Below are positions 8,930 to 17,286 of a stretch of DNA of 64,000 bases, piece by piece; position 1 is the stretch's first letter; each line of letters opens with the position of its first letter. Below the pieces are notes generated by a model. It did no database searches. It was given only the letters and a program-made list of their open reading frames with translations, and was not told where the DNA came from. Source of the DNA: Komarekiella delphini-convector SJRDD-AB1 (GTDB taxonomy: Bacteria; Cyanobacteriota; Cyanobacteriia; Cyanobacteriales; Nostocaceae); the NCBI RefSeq assembly GCF_014831675.1, contig NZ_VJXY01000045.1:1-64000 (forward strand), given 5' to 3'. The position numbers and the translations under genes are program-made.

Positions 8930-9526
8930 CTAACTTGCCCAACTCACGTACGGCAATTTTGCAGCCGTCGCCCGAACTTCGTTGGCGTTAGCCACCAACT
9001 GACCGCAAGCATCCCAAGTCCCAGAAATGAATGTGCTTCTAGTACCTTCACCGATCGCAACTGGGGCGGTGTAATCACCAATTTGCACTTGCAAGGTTTC
9101 TAGATTTATAGTGACGGCTGCTTGGGGATTGGCAGCTACTAGTTCTTGCAGTTGTTTAACAGTACGAGCATCAGCTGTAACACAAGGTATCCCCATTGCG
9201 ACACAGTTACCAAAAAAGATTTCCGCAAAGCTTTCACCTATTAAAGCTTGGATTCCCCATTTAGCGATCGCTTGGGGTGCGTGTTCCCGTGATGAGCCAC
9301 AGCCAAAGTTCCGATTAACTATTAAAACTTTTGCCCCTTGATACTGGGGTTGGTCAAATGGATGTTCACCATTTAGGGCTTTGCGATCGTCAATAAACGC
9401 GCCTTCGCCTAAACCATCAAATGTGACGGCTTTTAAATAGCGTGCAGGAATGATGCGATCGGTGTCTATGTCATTACCCACTAAAGGTACACCGCGCCCG
9501 GAAACTGTCTTAACTTCACTCACCAT
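8930..9526 (-). CDS. leuD: 3-isopropylmalate dehydratase small subunit LeuD
   Basis: LeuD pairs with LeuC to isomerise 2-isopropylmalate to 3-isopropylmalate in leucine synthesis. The 198-residue length is normal. The swivelling-domain signature [17 protein letters not shown] and the early [15 protein letters not shown] are present. The gene lies 229 bases downstream of leuC on the same strand, an unusually large gap for this pair; it is filled by a hairpin-rich repeat (9590-9745). Confidence 0.96.
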   Translation of the reverse strand: MVSEVKTVSGRGVPLVGNDIDTDRIIPARYLKAVTFDGLGEGAFIDDRKALNGEHPFDQPQYQGAKVLIVNRNFGCGSSREHAPQAIAKWGIQALIGESFAEIFFGNCVAMGIPCVTADARTVKQLQELVAANPQAAVTINLETLQVQIGDYTAPVAIGEGTRSTFISGTWDACGQLVANANEVRATAAKLPYVSWAS

Positions 9527-9589
9527 AAACTTAAGTTCTTATTTGAATTATTGAGATTTCTCCATTCCCCTCCTCGCTTGCAAAGAGAA

Positions 9590-9745
9590 GTCTGAGCGGC
9601 GGCTTCCGCCGATGGTCTGTATCACTGCCGAGAGGCGCAAAGCCTTGCGCCTCTCCCTTGTGTCCTTTGGACACAAGGCAACCGTTCTGAAAGAACGGTT
9701 GGGCAGTAAGACCCGCATAGCGATCAGAACTTCGGGGGAGAGGTT
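9590..9745. repeat. Cluster of consecutive hairpins between leuC and leuD
   Basis: Within 150 bases there are at least four self-complementary units in a row: GCGGCGGCTTCCGCCG; GAGGCGCAAAG followed by CCTTGCGCCTC; CCTTGTGTCC followed by GGACACAAGG; and AACCGTTCT followed by AGAACGGTT. They sit between two genes normally translated as a pair, so they could process, stabilise or attenuate the leuCD transcript, or may simply be an inserted repeat element. No protein is encoded. Confidence 0.6.
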
Positions 9746-9755
9746 AGGGGTGGGG

Positions 9756-11159
9756 TTACAGCAACTCGCGCACGTCAGAAACTTCACCTTTAATTGCAGC
9801 AGTGGCGACCATCGCCGGACTCATTAGCAATGTGCGCCCGGATGATGAACCCTGTCTTCCTTTAAAGTTGCGATTGGAGGAAGAGGCGCTGATTTGCCTT
9901 CCTTGTAGTTTGTCGGGGTTCATGGCTAAGCACATAGAACATCCCGGTTCACGCCACTCAAATCCAGCTTCCTGGAAGATTTTATCCAATCCTTCGGCTT
10001 CTGCCTCTTGTTTGACTCGCTCGGAGCCAGGAACAACAAAAGCTTTAATTCCCTCAGCAACTTGACGACCTTTGGCGATTTTCGCAGCTTCCCGCAAGTC
10101 GCTAATCCGTCCGTTGGTGCAACTACCAATGAAGCAGACATCAACTTTAGTGCCCTTAATTGGTTGACCAGGTAACAAATCCATGTAGCGGTAAGCTTCT
10201 TCAGCAATAAATCGGTCTTCTTCTAGCAATTCTTCAGGCTGAGGCACTAACTGGGTGACGCCGATACCTTGACCCGGAGTGATTCCCCAAGTAACTGTCG
10301 GCGGAATCTCAGCAGCGTTGAATACGACTACATCATCGTACTCGGCATCAGCATCGCTCTTGATAGAATCCCACCAGCCTACTGCTTTGTCCCAATCTGC
10401 TTCTTTAGGAGCAAAGTCTCTACCCTTGAGGTAGTCGTAAGTAACTTGATCGGGATTGACATAGCCGCAACGCGCACCGCCTTCGATCGCCATGTTGCAG
10501 ACTGTCATCCTTTCTTCCATGTTCATTTGCTCAAAGGTAGTGCCTGCAAATTCATAAGCATAGCCCACACCACCTTTGACGCCAAGTGTGCGGATAATAT
10601 GCAAAATGACATCTTTGGCGTAGACACCGGGGTTCAAAGTGCCGTTGACTTCAATTTTGCGGACTTTCAACTTGGAGAGAGCGAGAGTTTGGGAAGCCAG
10701 AACATCTCGAACTTGGCTAGTACCAATCCCAAATGCGATCGCCCCAAATGCCCCATGACTTGATGTATGACTATCTCCACAGGCGATCGTCATTCCTGGC
10801 TGAGTTAGCCCCTGTTCTGGAGCGATGACGTGGACTATACCCTGACTGCCAGAACCGATATTGTAAAAAGTGATACCATTTTCTTGACAGTTCTGCTCAA
10901 GCGCCTGGATCATTTCCTCTGCCAAACTATCAGCAAACGGGCGTGCCTGATTTTCTGTCGGCACAATATGATCCACTGTGGCCACAGTCCGCTCTGGAAA
11001 CAGTACTTTTAGACCCCTTTCGCGTAACATAGCAAAGGCTTGAGGACTGGTGACTTCATGAATTAAGTGAAGCCCGATAAATAGTTGCGTCAGCCCTGAA
11101 GGAAGTGTACCAACGGTGTGTAAGTTCCAAACTTTGTCAAACAGGGTTCCTTTGCTCAT
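9756..11159 (-). CDS. leuC: 3-isopropylmalate dehydratase large subunit LeuC
   Basis: This is the catalytic [4Fe-4S] subunit of isopropylmalate isomerase in leucine synthesis. The three cluster cysteines are visible as Cys347 (CIGSCTNGR), Cys407 and Cys410 ([12 protein letters not shown]), the same numbers as in E. coli LeuC. The 467-residue length is full. [20 protein letters not shown] is the aconitase-family signature. It begins [16 protein letters not shown] and is divergent from the restriction-modification gene; leuD follows after the hairpin-rich gap. Confidence 0.97.
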   Translation of the reverse strand: MSKGTLFDKVWNLHTVGTLPSGLTQLFIGLHLIHEVTSPQAFAMLRERGLKVLFPERTVATVDHIVPTENQARPFADSLAEEMIQALEQNCQENGITFYNIGSGSQGIVHVIAPEQGLTQPGMTIACGDSHTSSHGAFGAIAFGIGTSQVRDVLASQTLALSKLKVRKIEVNGTLNPGVYAKDVILHIIRTLGVKGGVGYAYEFAGTTFEQMNMEERMTVCNMAIEGGARCGYVNPDQVTYDYLKGRDFAPKEADWDKAVGWWDSIKSDADAEYDDVVVFNAAEIPPTVTWGITPGQGIGVTQLVPQPEELLEEDRFIAEEAYRYMDLLPGQPIKGTKVDVCFIGSCTNGRISDLREAAKIAKGRQVAEGIKAFVVPGSERVKQEAEAEGLDKIFQEAGFEWREPGCSMCLAMNPDKLQGRQISASSSNRNFKGRQGSSSGRTLLMSPAMVATAAIKGEVSDVRELL

Positions 11160-11269
11160 ACGTCAATCGGTGTTTAAAGAGTCGGATCTCTTATGGTATC
11201 AAAAAAGAGTCGAGCATCTTCATATAACAATGAGCATCTGTCTTCACAAATCCTAAACGTAAAATTAAT

Positions 11270-11309
11270 AATATGCAAAGATTTAGGCTAGACTAAATCT
11301 TTGCATATT
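11270..11309. promoter_or_regulatory. Perfect 17-bp inverted repeat in front of the methyltransferase gene
   Basis: AATATGCAAAGATTTAG is followed by the 6-base spacer GCTAGA and then its exact reverse complement. It lies 75 bases upstream of the ATG at 11385 and 110 bases upstream of the divergent leuC start. There is no T tract and no converging gene, so a terminator is unlikely. An operator for self-control of the restriction-modification gene is my inference; a boundary repeat of an inserted cassette is the alternative. Confidence 0.55.
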
Positions 11310-11384
11310 CACCAGCCAAATCTCCTAGCTGCAAAAGTTGGGGGATTTGTTAGCAAGAGATTATATTCCCTAAAATTCCAAGCC

Positions 11385-13250
11385 ATGTCTGAAGTAGATT
11401 TGAGTGCTCATATACCAGAGGTAAAACTAATCACAGATTTGAGGGACATAAAAGCAGCTAATCTGCATTGGAATAGCAAAGTTATTCTTGGTGATTGTCT
11501 AAAAGTATTGAAGCAGATGCCAGAGGGCATAGTTGACTTAATTGTGACATCTCCTCCCTATGCTGACAGCCGCAAGAAGACATACGGTGGCATTACACCA
11601 GATAAATATGTTGCTTGGTTTCTACCAATCTCTCAAGAGTTGAAAAGAGTTTTAAAACCAGGCGGAACGTTCATTCTTAATATTAAAGAAAAAGTTGTTA
11701 ATGGACAAAGACACAACTACGTAATCAAACTAATTTTAGAGATGCAGAATCAAGGCTGGTTATGGACTGAGGAGTATATTTGGCATAAAAAAAATAGCTT
11801 TCCTGGTAAGTGGTCGAATCGTTTTAGAGATTCTTGGGAACGTTGTATACAATTCAATAAAGAACAAGATATTGAGGAAGAAGTTCCTGATGACTGGGAA
11901 CATTGTATCCAGTTCAATAAGCAAAAAAAATTTAATATGTATCAGGAAAGCGTTATGGTTCCTATGGGTGATTGGGCAAAATCTAGGCTTAAGAACTTGA
12001 GTGATACTGATAAAAAAAGAGATAATTCTAGAGTTGAAAGTGGTTTTGGTAAGAACATATCAAATTGGTTGGAACGAAAAATGGCTTATCCAACCAACGT
12101 TTTACATTTATCAACAGAGTGCGGTAATAAAAATCATAGTGCGGCATTTCCTAAATCTCTTCCATCTTGGTTCATTAAATTATTTACTGAGCAAGGTAAT
12201 ACAGTACTAGACCCATTCCTCGGTTCTGGTACAACGTGTGTAGCAGCAAAGGAGTTAGGTAGAAACTATATAGGTATTGAGTTACAGAAAGAATATTGTG
12301 AATTAGCTGTTGCAAATATTGAAAAAGCAAAACTCAACTTACAACTTACAACTTTGACACAATCTATGAGTAGTAAAGACCAAGATAAGGTTAATGCAGA
12401 CTATGAAGCTTATTATGAATATCTTATACAACACGTTCTCACTCCCTTCTATGACAAAAGACTTGAAAAGCTGAGTAAACTTAAGCTTAAAAGTATTCTC
12501 AAGCGCAAGAATCCATACCTGTTTAAGGCAAAAAACATAGAATTTGCTCAAGATTTCGTTAAAGGTATTGTAGATGCTTTTCTTTCGTCTCAAGAAGAAA
12601 CTATTTTTGGCAATTTATTAGAGGAATTTGCTATCTATATATCTGAAATATTATATGGTGGTTTTAAATCCAAACTTAATAGTGTTGATTTAGAGTTTAA
12701 AAGAAATGGAATTTATTATATAGTAGGAATTAAATCTGGAATTTATTGGGGTAACTCTGACCAGATAAATAGGATGAAGGAAAATTTTAAAAAGGCTAAA
12801 CAAACTTTAAGACAGCAAGGTGTGACAGATGAAATTATTGCTGTTAATGGTTGTATGTATGGAAAAGACCGTAATCCTTTAAAAGAAGATGCAGATTCAG
12901 GTAAATCTTATTATAAGTATGCTGGTCAGGAATTCTGGAACTTTATTTCAGAGGATGAAAATCTCTATCAAGAAATAATTGTACCAATTGATCAGGAAGC
13001 TAAAAATAAAGATGAACTCTTTAAAAATACATACCAAGCTAAAGTTAATGAAATGACCTTTGAGTTCATGCAATACTTCATGAATAACGGTCAGATAGAT
13101 TGGGTTAAGCTGGTAAATTATGTTTCTAAGAAAGGTGATGTTAAGTTAGAGCCTTCGCCCAAACAAATGATGTTGGATTTGGAAGAAGAAACTTCAGATT
13201 TAGAAGATACATTAGACTTTGCAGATGTTTTAGACTCTGAAGAAGCTTAG
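11385..13250 (+). CDS. DNA methyltransferase fused to a PmeII-like restriction endonuclease domain
   Basis: The N-terminal part (about 1-320) is a beta-class amino-methyltransferase, with motif IV TSPPY before the AdoMet-binding motif I DPFLGSGTT; it should methylate adenine N6 or cytosine N4. The C-terminal part (about 345-600) resembles the PmeII family of type II endonucleases: YYIVGIKSG with a candidate catalytic Lys, then WGNSDQI, AVNGCMYG, and QIDWVKLV near the end. One chain could therefore both modify and cut DNA. The Met at 11385 is preferred over the TTG at 11301, which lies in the inverted repeat. The gene is more AT-rich than its neighbours and lies next to tRNA-Val, suggesting transfer. 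Residues around DSWERCIQFNK and DDWEHCIQFNK are a 20-residue internal duplication. Confidence 0.85.
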   Translation: MSEVDLSAHIPEVKLITDLRDIKAANLHWNSKVILGDCLKVLKQMPEGIVDLIVTSPPYADSRKKTYGGITPDKYVAWFLPISQELKRVLKPGGTFILNIKEKVVNGQRHNYVIKLILEMQNQGWLWTEEYIWHKKNSFPGKWSNRFRDSWERCIQFNKEQDIEEEVPDDWEHCIQFNKQKKFNMYQESVMVPMGDWAKSRLKNLSDTDKKRDNSRVESGFGKNISNWLERKMAYPTNVLHLSTECGNKNHSAAFPKSLPSWFIKLFTEQGNTVLDPFLGSGTTCVAAKELGRNYIGIELQKEYCELAVANIEKAKLNLQLTTLTQSMSSKDQDKVNADYEAYYEYLIQHVLTPFYDKRLEKLSKLKLKSILKRKNPYLFKAKNIEFAQDFVKGIVDAFLSSQEETIFGNLLEEFAIYISEILYGGFKSKLNSVDLEFKRNGIYYIVGIKSGIYWGNSDQINRMKENFKKAKQTLRQQGVTDEIIAVNGCMYGKDRNPLKEDADSGKSYYKYAGQEFWNFISEDENLYQEIIVPIDQEAKNKDELFKNTYQAKVNEMTFEFMQYFMNNGQIDWVKLVNYVSKKGDVKLEPSPKQMMLDLEEETSDLEDTLDFADVLDSEEA

Positions 13251-13286
13251 ATGTCAAAGCCAAACTCAAAAATATTTAGCGTAAAA

Positions 13287-13316
13287 GGGACTGGGGGCTG
13301 GGGACTGGGGATTGGG
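13287..13316 (+). repeat. G-rich repeat with quadruplex-like spacing
   Basis: Five G tracts of three to five bases are separated by the 2-3-base linkers ACT, CT, ACT and ATT. This matches the general pattern for a DNA or RNA G-quadruplex. It starts 37 bases past the methyltransferase stop codon. Confidence 0.5.
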
Positions 13317-13447
13317 TAAAGAGCAAAGGAAAAATTATGCTTGTTAAGCGTAGCTAAAATATGTCCGGGGTTATTACCCACAGACAAATTTTGGAATGTT
13401 TTCCCAGTACAACCAGCACCTAGTCCCAGAGCGGCGTACCTACAGCA

Positions 13448-13474
13448 AAAAAGCCGTCAGTTTGGCGGCTTTTT
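13448..13474 (-). terminator. Intrinsic terminator downstream of tRNA-Val
   Basis: AAAAAGCCGTC and GGCGGCTTTTT form an 11-pair stem (with one G-T pair) around the loop AGTTT. Read on the minus strand it is a GC stem followed by T residues, located 6 bases after the tRNA. It is symmetrical enough to work from the plus strand as well. Confidence 0.75.
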
Positions 13475-13479
13475 AATAA

Positions 13480-13552
<73 letters not shown>

Positions 13553-13657
13553 GTTTTGTCTCACAATTAAATAATATAGCAAAATATTTCGCATCGCGCT
13601 AGTATTTTTGGGAAAATATTTTTTGTATTATAATCACCCAGTACTCAGGACTTAATA

Positions 13658-14248
13658 ATGCCCTCTGGTCGGACGCACGATCGCATTACTATGTATGCTC
13701 TGCCGTTCGTGGCGGGCGTGACTTTCTGGCAAACTCGCAGCAGCAATGCGACTTTGTTGGTTGCAGGTGGGTTTCTGTTTGGGGGGCTGATGTTTGGCCC
13801 TGATTTGGATATTTACTCTGTGCAATTTCAACGTTGGGGTTTTTTGCGCTGGATTTGGCTACCTTATCAAAAAAGTCTCCGCCATCGTTCTTTTTTCTCC
13901 CACGGGCCGATTATTGGTACGACGCTGCGGGTGCTTTATCTGAGCGGCTTGCTAGCTATCTTGGCAATTGTAATTTTGGCAGTTGCCGAAAAGCTGTGGA
14001 ATATTGCTTTTACTTGGCAGGATTTGGGTGTAACTGTAGGGCGATCGCTCACGAGTTACAGTACTGAATATATCGCCCTATTTTTGGGCTTTGAACTCGG
14101 TGCGATGAGTCATTCTCTCAGCGATTGGGGCGGTTCTGCATACAAGCGCTTTCAAAAACAGGGGGTTCGGGGGTTGCTTCCAAGTGGCAAAATTAAGAAG
14201 CGTAAAGTTACAAGTCGTGGCCGTCGTCGGATTAAGCCAAAAAAATAA
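13658..14248 (+). CDS. DUF2227-type putative metal-binding membrane protein
   Basis: The 196-residue product starts MPSGRTHDRITMY and contains FGPDLDIYS and SLRHRSFFSHGPIIGT. The conserved His and Asp residues (HDR, PDLD, HRSFFSHGP, SHSLSDW) look like metal ligands, as in the uncharacterised DUF2227 family related to membrane-bound YdjM-like hydrolases. Hydrophobic segments at about 10-50, 85-110 and 130-155 indicate a membrane protein. The C-terminal tail is strongly basic (KKRKVTSRGRRRIKPKK). The physiological role is not known. mazG follows after 49 bases. Confidence 0.75.
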   Translation: MPSGRTHDRITMYALPFVAGVTFWQTRSSNATLLVAGGFLFGGLMFGPDLDIYSVQFQRWGFLRWIWLPYQKSLRHRSFFSHGPIIGTTLRVLYLSGLLAILAIVILAVAEKLWNIAFTWQDLGVTVGRSLTSYSTEYIALFLGFELGAMSHSLSDWGGSAYKRFQKQGVRGLLPSGKIKKRKVTSRGRRRIKPKK

Positions 14249-14297
14249 TTCTAAAACGCAAAGGAACGCAAAGGGAAGCGCAGAGGTACGCAGAGGT

Positions 14298-15113
14298 ATG
14301 GAAAATCAAAATGAAAGTTTGGTGGCGTTGCAGGAATTAATTGAGGTGGTGGCGAAATTACGATCGCCTGATGGTGGTTGTCCGTGGGATTTGGCGCAAA
14401 CTCCCGAAACGCTGACGCCTTATGTGATAGAAGAAGCTTATGAAGTGGTAGACGCGATTAAGAGTGGGGATAAAGAGGCGATCGCAGAAGAGTTAGGCGA
14501 TTTATTATTACAGGTGGTACTGCAAGCCCAAATCGCTAGCGAATCCGGGCAATTTTCTCTTAAGGAAATAACTCAAGGGATTTCCCAAAAGTTGATTCGT
14601 CGTCATCCTCATGTGTTTGGTGATGTGTCTGTGGCAAGTGTAGATGAGGTGCGGCAAAACTGGGAACAAATCAAAGCTGCGGAAAAAGGCGAACCATCAC
14701 CAGAGGAGCAAAAACTTAGTGCTAAACTTAGTCGCTATGGACGTACTCTTCCCCCACTAACGGCAGCGATGAAGATTTCCCAAAAGGCTGCTGCTGTTGG
14801 GTTTGAGTGGGAAAATATTGATGGGGTTTGGGATAAGTTTCACGAAGAGTTGGGCGAGTTTCAGCAGGCTTTGGCTGAGGAAACACCAGCACGACAACAA
14901 GCAGAATTAGGCGATTTACTGTTTGCAGTGATTCAGCTTGCACGTTGGCATAATCTCGATCCTAGTGAAGCATTACAAGGTACAAATCAGCGATTCGTCC
15001 AGCGGTTACAAAAAATGGAGGCAGTTGTTAACCGCCCCCTTTCTGATTACAGTTTGGATGAGTTAGAAACTCTCTGGCAACAAGCAAAAGCCCAACTTGC
15101 TAAAGAGCATTAA
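14298..15113 (+). CDS. mazG: Nucleoside triphosphate pyrophosphohydrolase MazG
   Basis: MazG hydrolyses (d)NTPs to monophosphate and pyrophosphate, cleaning up aberrant nucleotides. The first repeat shows GGCPWDLAQTPETL and EEAYEVVDAI then EELGDLLLQVV, the metal-binding EEXXE and EXXD sites. The second copy of the fold has EELGEF and AELGDLLFAVI, so this is the two-domain form of about 270 residues. The Met at 14298 fits the usual start and is preceded by CAGAGG; the longer frame from 14184 overlaps the DUF2227 gene out of frame and reads CGCAAAGG/CGCAGAGG repeats. Confidence 0.94.
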   Translation: MENQNESLVALQELIEVVAKLRSPDGGCPWDLAQTPETLTPYVIEEAYEVVDAIKSGDKEAIAEELGDLLLQVVLQAQIASESGQFSLKEITQGISQKLIRRHPHVFGDVSVASVDEVRQNWEQIKAAEKGEPSPEEQKLSAKLSRYGRTLPPLTAAMKISQKAAAVGFEWENIDGVWDKFHEELGEFQQALAEETPARQQAELGDLLFAVIQLARWHNLDPSEALQGTNQRFVQRLQKMEAVVNRPLSDYSLDELETLWQQAKAQLAKEH

Positions 15114-15124
15114 TACATACCAGT

Positions 15125-16591
15125 TTACAACTTGATAGTAACAGTCTTGATCTCTGTATATTGCTGCAAGCCATATTCGCCTAGTTCTCGACCAATACCA
15201 GATTGCTTGAACCCACCGAAGGGCGCAGCAGCATCAAATACGTCGTAGCAATTTACCCAGACTGTACCAGCACGTAAGTTGTTAGCGATCGCGTGTGCTT
15301 TGGTGATATCCTTTGTCCAGACTGCGGCGGCGAGTCCGTACATGGTGGCGTTCGCCCGTTGAATTACTTCGTCGAGATCTTTAAACTTGATGATGCTCAT
15401 GACTGGGCCAAAGATTTCTTCTTGGGCAATCTTCATGTCATCGCGGACATCAGCGAAGACTGTGGGGGCGATAAAGAAACCCTGTTCTCCTACACGATTC
15501 CCACCACATAGCATTTGAGCACCTTCGCGCATCCCAGACTCAATGTAGCTCATCACCTTGTCGAATTGGTCTTTGTCTACTTGCGGCCCTTGTTCTGTGT
15601 TGGCATCGAAGGGATTACCGACAACGCGCTGTTTAGCTCGTTCTACAGTCCTGGCGACGAACTCGTCATAGCATTTTTCTTCCACGAATAGCCGCGAACC
15701 GGCACAGCAACACTGACCTTGGTTAAAGAATATGGCATCGTGGGAACCTGCGATCGCTGCATCCATATCAGCATCAGCAAAGACGATGTTGGGACTCTTA
15801 CCACCAAGTTCGAGGGTGACGCGCTTGAGGTTACTCTTGGCAGCTGCTTCCATAATTAAATGCCCGACTTCAGTGGAACCAGTAAAGGCCACTTTGTCAA
15901 TATCCATGTGGCGAGCGATCGCAGCTCCGGCTGTTGGGCCATAACCTGATAAGATATTTACCACACCAGGGGGAAAACCAGCCTCAATAATCAACTCGCC
16001 CACTCGCAGCGCTGATAATGGTGTTTGTTCAGCAGTTTTGAGAACTACAGTATTGCCAGTTGCCAAAGCCGGTGCTAACTTCCACGCCTGCATTAATAGC
16101 GGGAAATTCCAAGGGATAATCTGCCCAACCACACCCACAGGCTCATGACGAGTGTAGCAGAAGTACGGCCCGTTTATTGGGATGGTTTTACCTTGTACCT
16201 TGTCAGCCCAACCTGCATAGTAGCGGTAGCAGGCGATGACTAGCCCCAAGTCGTCTAATGAATCTTGTAGCGGCTTGCCGTTGTCCAGAGTTTCCAGACG
16301 CGCCAATTCATCAATATTCTGCTCAATTAAATCGGCTAGCTTGTAAATCAACTCGCCGCGACGGGTGGCAGATATCTTAGACCATTCCCCATTAAAGGCT
16401 GCGCGGGCGGCTTTTACTGCTTTATCTACATCTGCGGCGTCTGCTTCTGCTACTTCACAGATTACTTCGCCTGTAGCTGGGTTAATCGTTTCAAATCGGC
16501 GATCGCTAATACTTTCTACCCACTCGTTATTAATTAACAGTCGAGTTGGGCCGATTTTGACCTGTTGTCCTGGTTGTGTTGCTGTAACCAT
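15125..16591 (-). CDS. NAD(P)-dependent aldehyde dehydrogenase
   Basis: This 488-residue enzyme oxidises an aldehyde to its acid. The cofactor-binding FTGSTEVG, the general-base segment LELGGKSPN, and the catalytic [10 protein letters not shown] (nucleophile Cys295) are all present, as is the C-terminal [14 protein letters not shown]. The sequence is of the class 1/2 type (retinal, acetaldehyde or betaine aldehyde dehydrogenases); the exact substrate is not predictable. It is convergent with mazG, 11 bases apart, and is transcribed alone from a 285-bp upstream region. Confidence 0.93.
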   Translation of the reverse strand: MVTATQPGQQVKIGPTRLLINNEWVESISDRRFETINPATGEVICEVAEADAADVDKAVKAARAAFNGEWSKISATRRGELIYKLADLIEQNIDELARLETLDNGKPLQDSLDDLGLVIACYRYYAGWADKVQGKTIPINGPYFCYTRHEPVGVVGQIIPWNFPLLMQAWKLAPALATGNTVVLKTAEQTPLSALRVGELIIEAGFPPGVVNILSGYGPTAGAAIARHMDIDKVAFTGSTEVGHLIMEAAAKSNLKRVTLELGGKSPNIVFADADMDAAIAGSHDAIFFNQGQCCCAGSRLFVEEKCYDEFVARTVERAKQRVVGNPFDANTEQGPQVDKDQFDKVMSYIESGMREGAQMLCGGNRVGEQGFFIAPTVFADVRDDMKIAQEEIFGPVMSIIKFKDLDEVIQRANATMYGLAAAVWTKDITKAHAIANNLRAGTVWVNCYDVFDAAAPFGGFKQSGIGRELGEYGLQQYTEIKTVTIKL

Positions 16592-16876
16592 CAGGCCCTC
16601 CTTAAGCTTAAGAAAAAGTTTGCTTAAATCTATTAGTTATGTTTTCTTAAGTACAGCAAATTTTGTAATTTTCTTTATTTATTCTTTGGATTTATCTAAC
16701 AAAAATTAACATATCAGTTAATGAGTAAAATATTCACGCTGCCATCGAATGTATTCATGAACTATCAGGACTGGCTCACGGTATTTTGCCATTTGAGGAG
16801 TGCCTTTGAATACAGGGATTTATTTTGGAGTTAGCTAAATCGCAATTTGATGTTTAATTAATCGCAAGCACAAAAA
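16592..16876. promoter_or_regulatory. Divergent promoter region, nothing specific seen
   Basis: These 285 AT-rich bases separate the divergent aldehyde dehydrogenase and small membrane protein genes. GGAGGG precedes the dehydrogenase start (minus strand, about 16594-16600). I see no clear operator or repeat. Confidence 0.4.
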
Positions 16877-17236
16877 ATGATGTTTATGAATCGATTATTC
16901 AAGGGATTTACTGTTGTTTTGACAGCTATAGGAGTCATATTAATTATTTGGTTAGTAGTTAACTTGGTACAGTCGCAGCTAAGAACATTGTCCCCTCGTC
17001 TTGAAGGTGGTTCTCTAGCCATAGGGCTTAATTTAGCTTTTAAGTATGCTCAAATTCAACAGAATATAACGCTTCTGCTCATTGCTAGTGGAGTTGAAAT
17101 TGCCTTATTATGGCTATTAGTACTTCTCAATGTTATCTCTCGACGCCGTGGATTAATAGCTACTTTAGTCCTGTTTATTTTTGTTGGAATTGTCGTTTTG
17201 ATTGTCTACAGTCAGTATCCAACGATATTAGGTTAA
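16877..17236 (+). CDS. Small hypothetical membrane protein
   Basis: The 119-residue product has three hydrophobic segments (about 10-32, 58-82 and 90-115) with a short hydrophilic loop of SRRRG between the last two. I do not recognise the family. Two further in-frame ATGs follow the first within four codons, so the start may be slightly later. The gene ends 13 bases before the 33-bp hairpin at 17250, which probably ends both this and the convergent protease transcript. Confidence 0.6.
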   Translation: MMFMNRLFKGFTVVLTAIGVILIIWLVVNLVQSQLRTLSPRLEGGSLAIGLNLAFKYAQIQQNITLLLIASGVEIALLWLLVLLNVISRRRGLIATLVLFIFVGIVVLIVYSQYPTILG

Positions 17237-17249
17237 GTTTGGGTTGTTC

Positions 17250-17282
17250 AGATCCCCGACTTCTTTGAGAAGTCGGGGATCT
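17250..17282. terminator. 33-bp perfect hairpin between convergent genes
   Basis: AGATCCCCGACTTCT, loop TTG, then the perfect complement. It is identical in stem to 4237-4269, with the complementary loop. It lies between the ends of two convergent genes (17236 and 17287), a typical place for a two-way transcription stop. Confidence 0.6.
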
Positions 17283-17286
17283 TGGT

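Noticed and set aside
9548-9827. Short frames between leuC and leuD
   Set aside because: They are translations of the hairpin cluster on opposite strands.
11270-11309. Terminator for leuC or the methyltransferase
   Set aside because: It lies upstream of both divergent genes and has no T tract.
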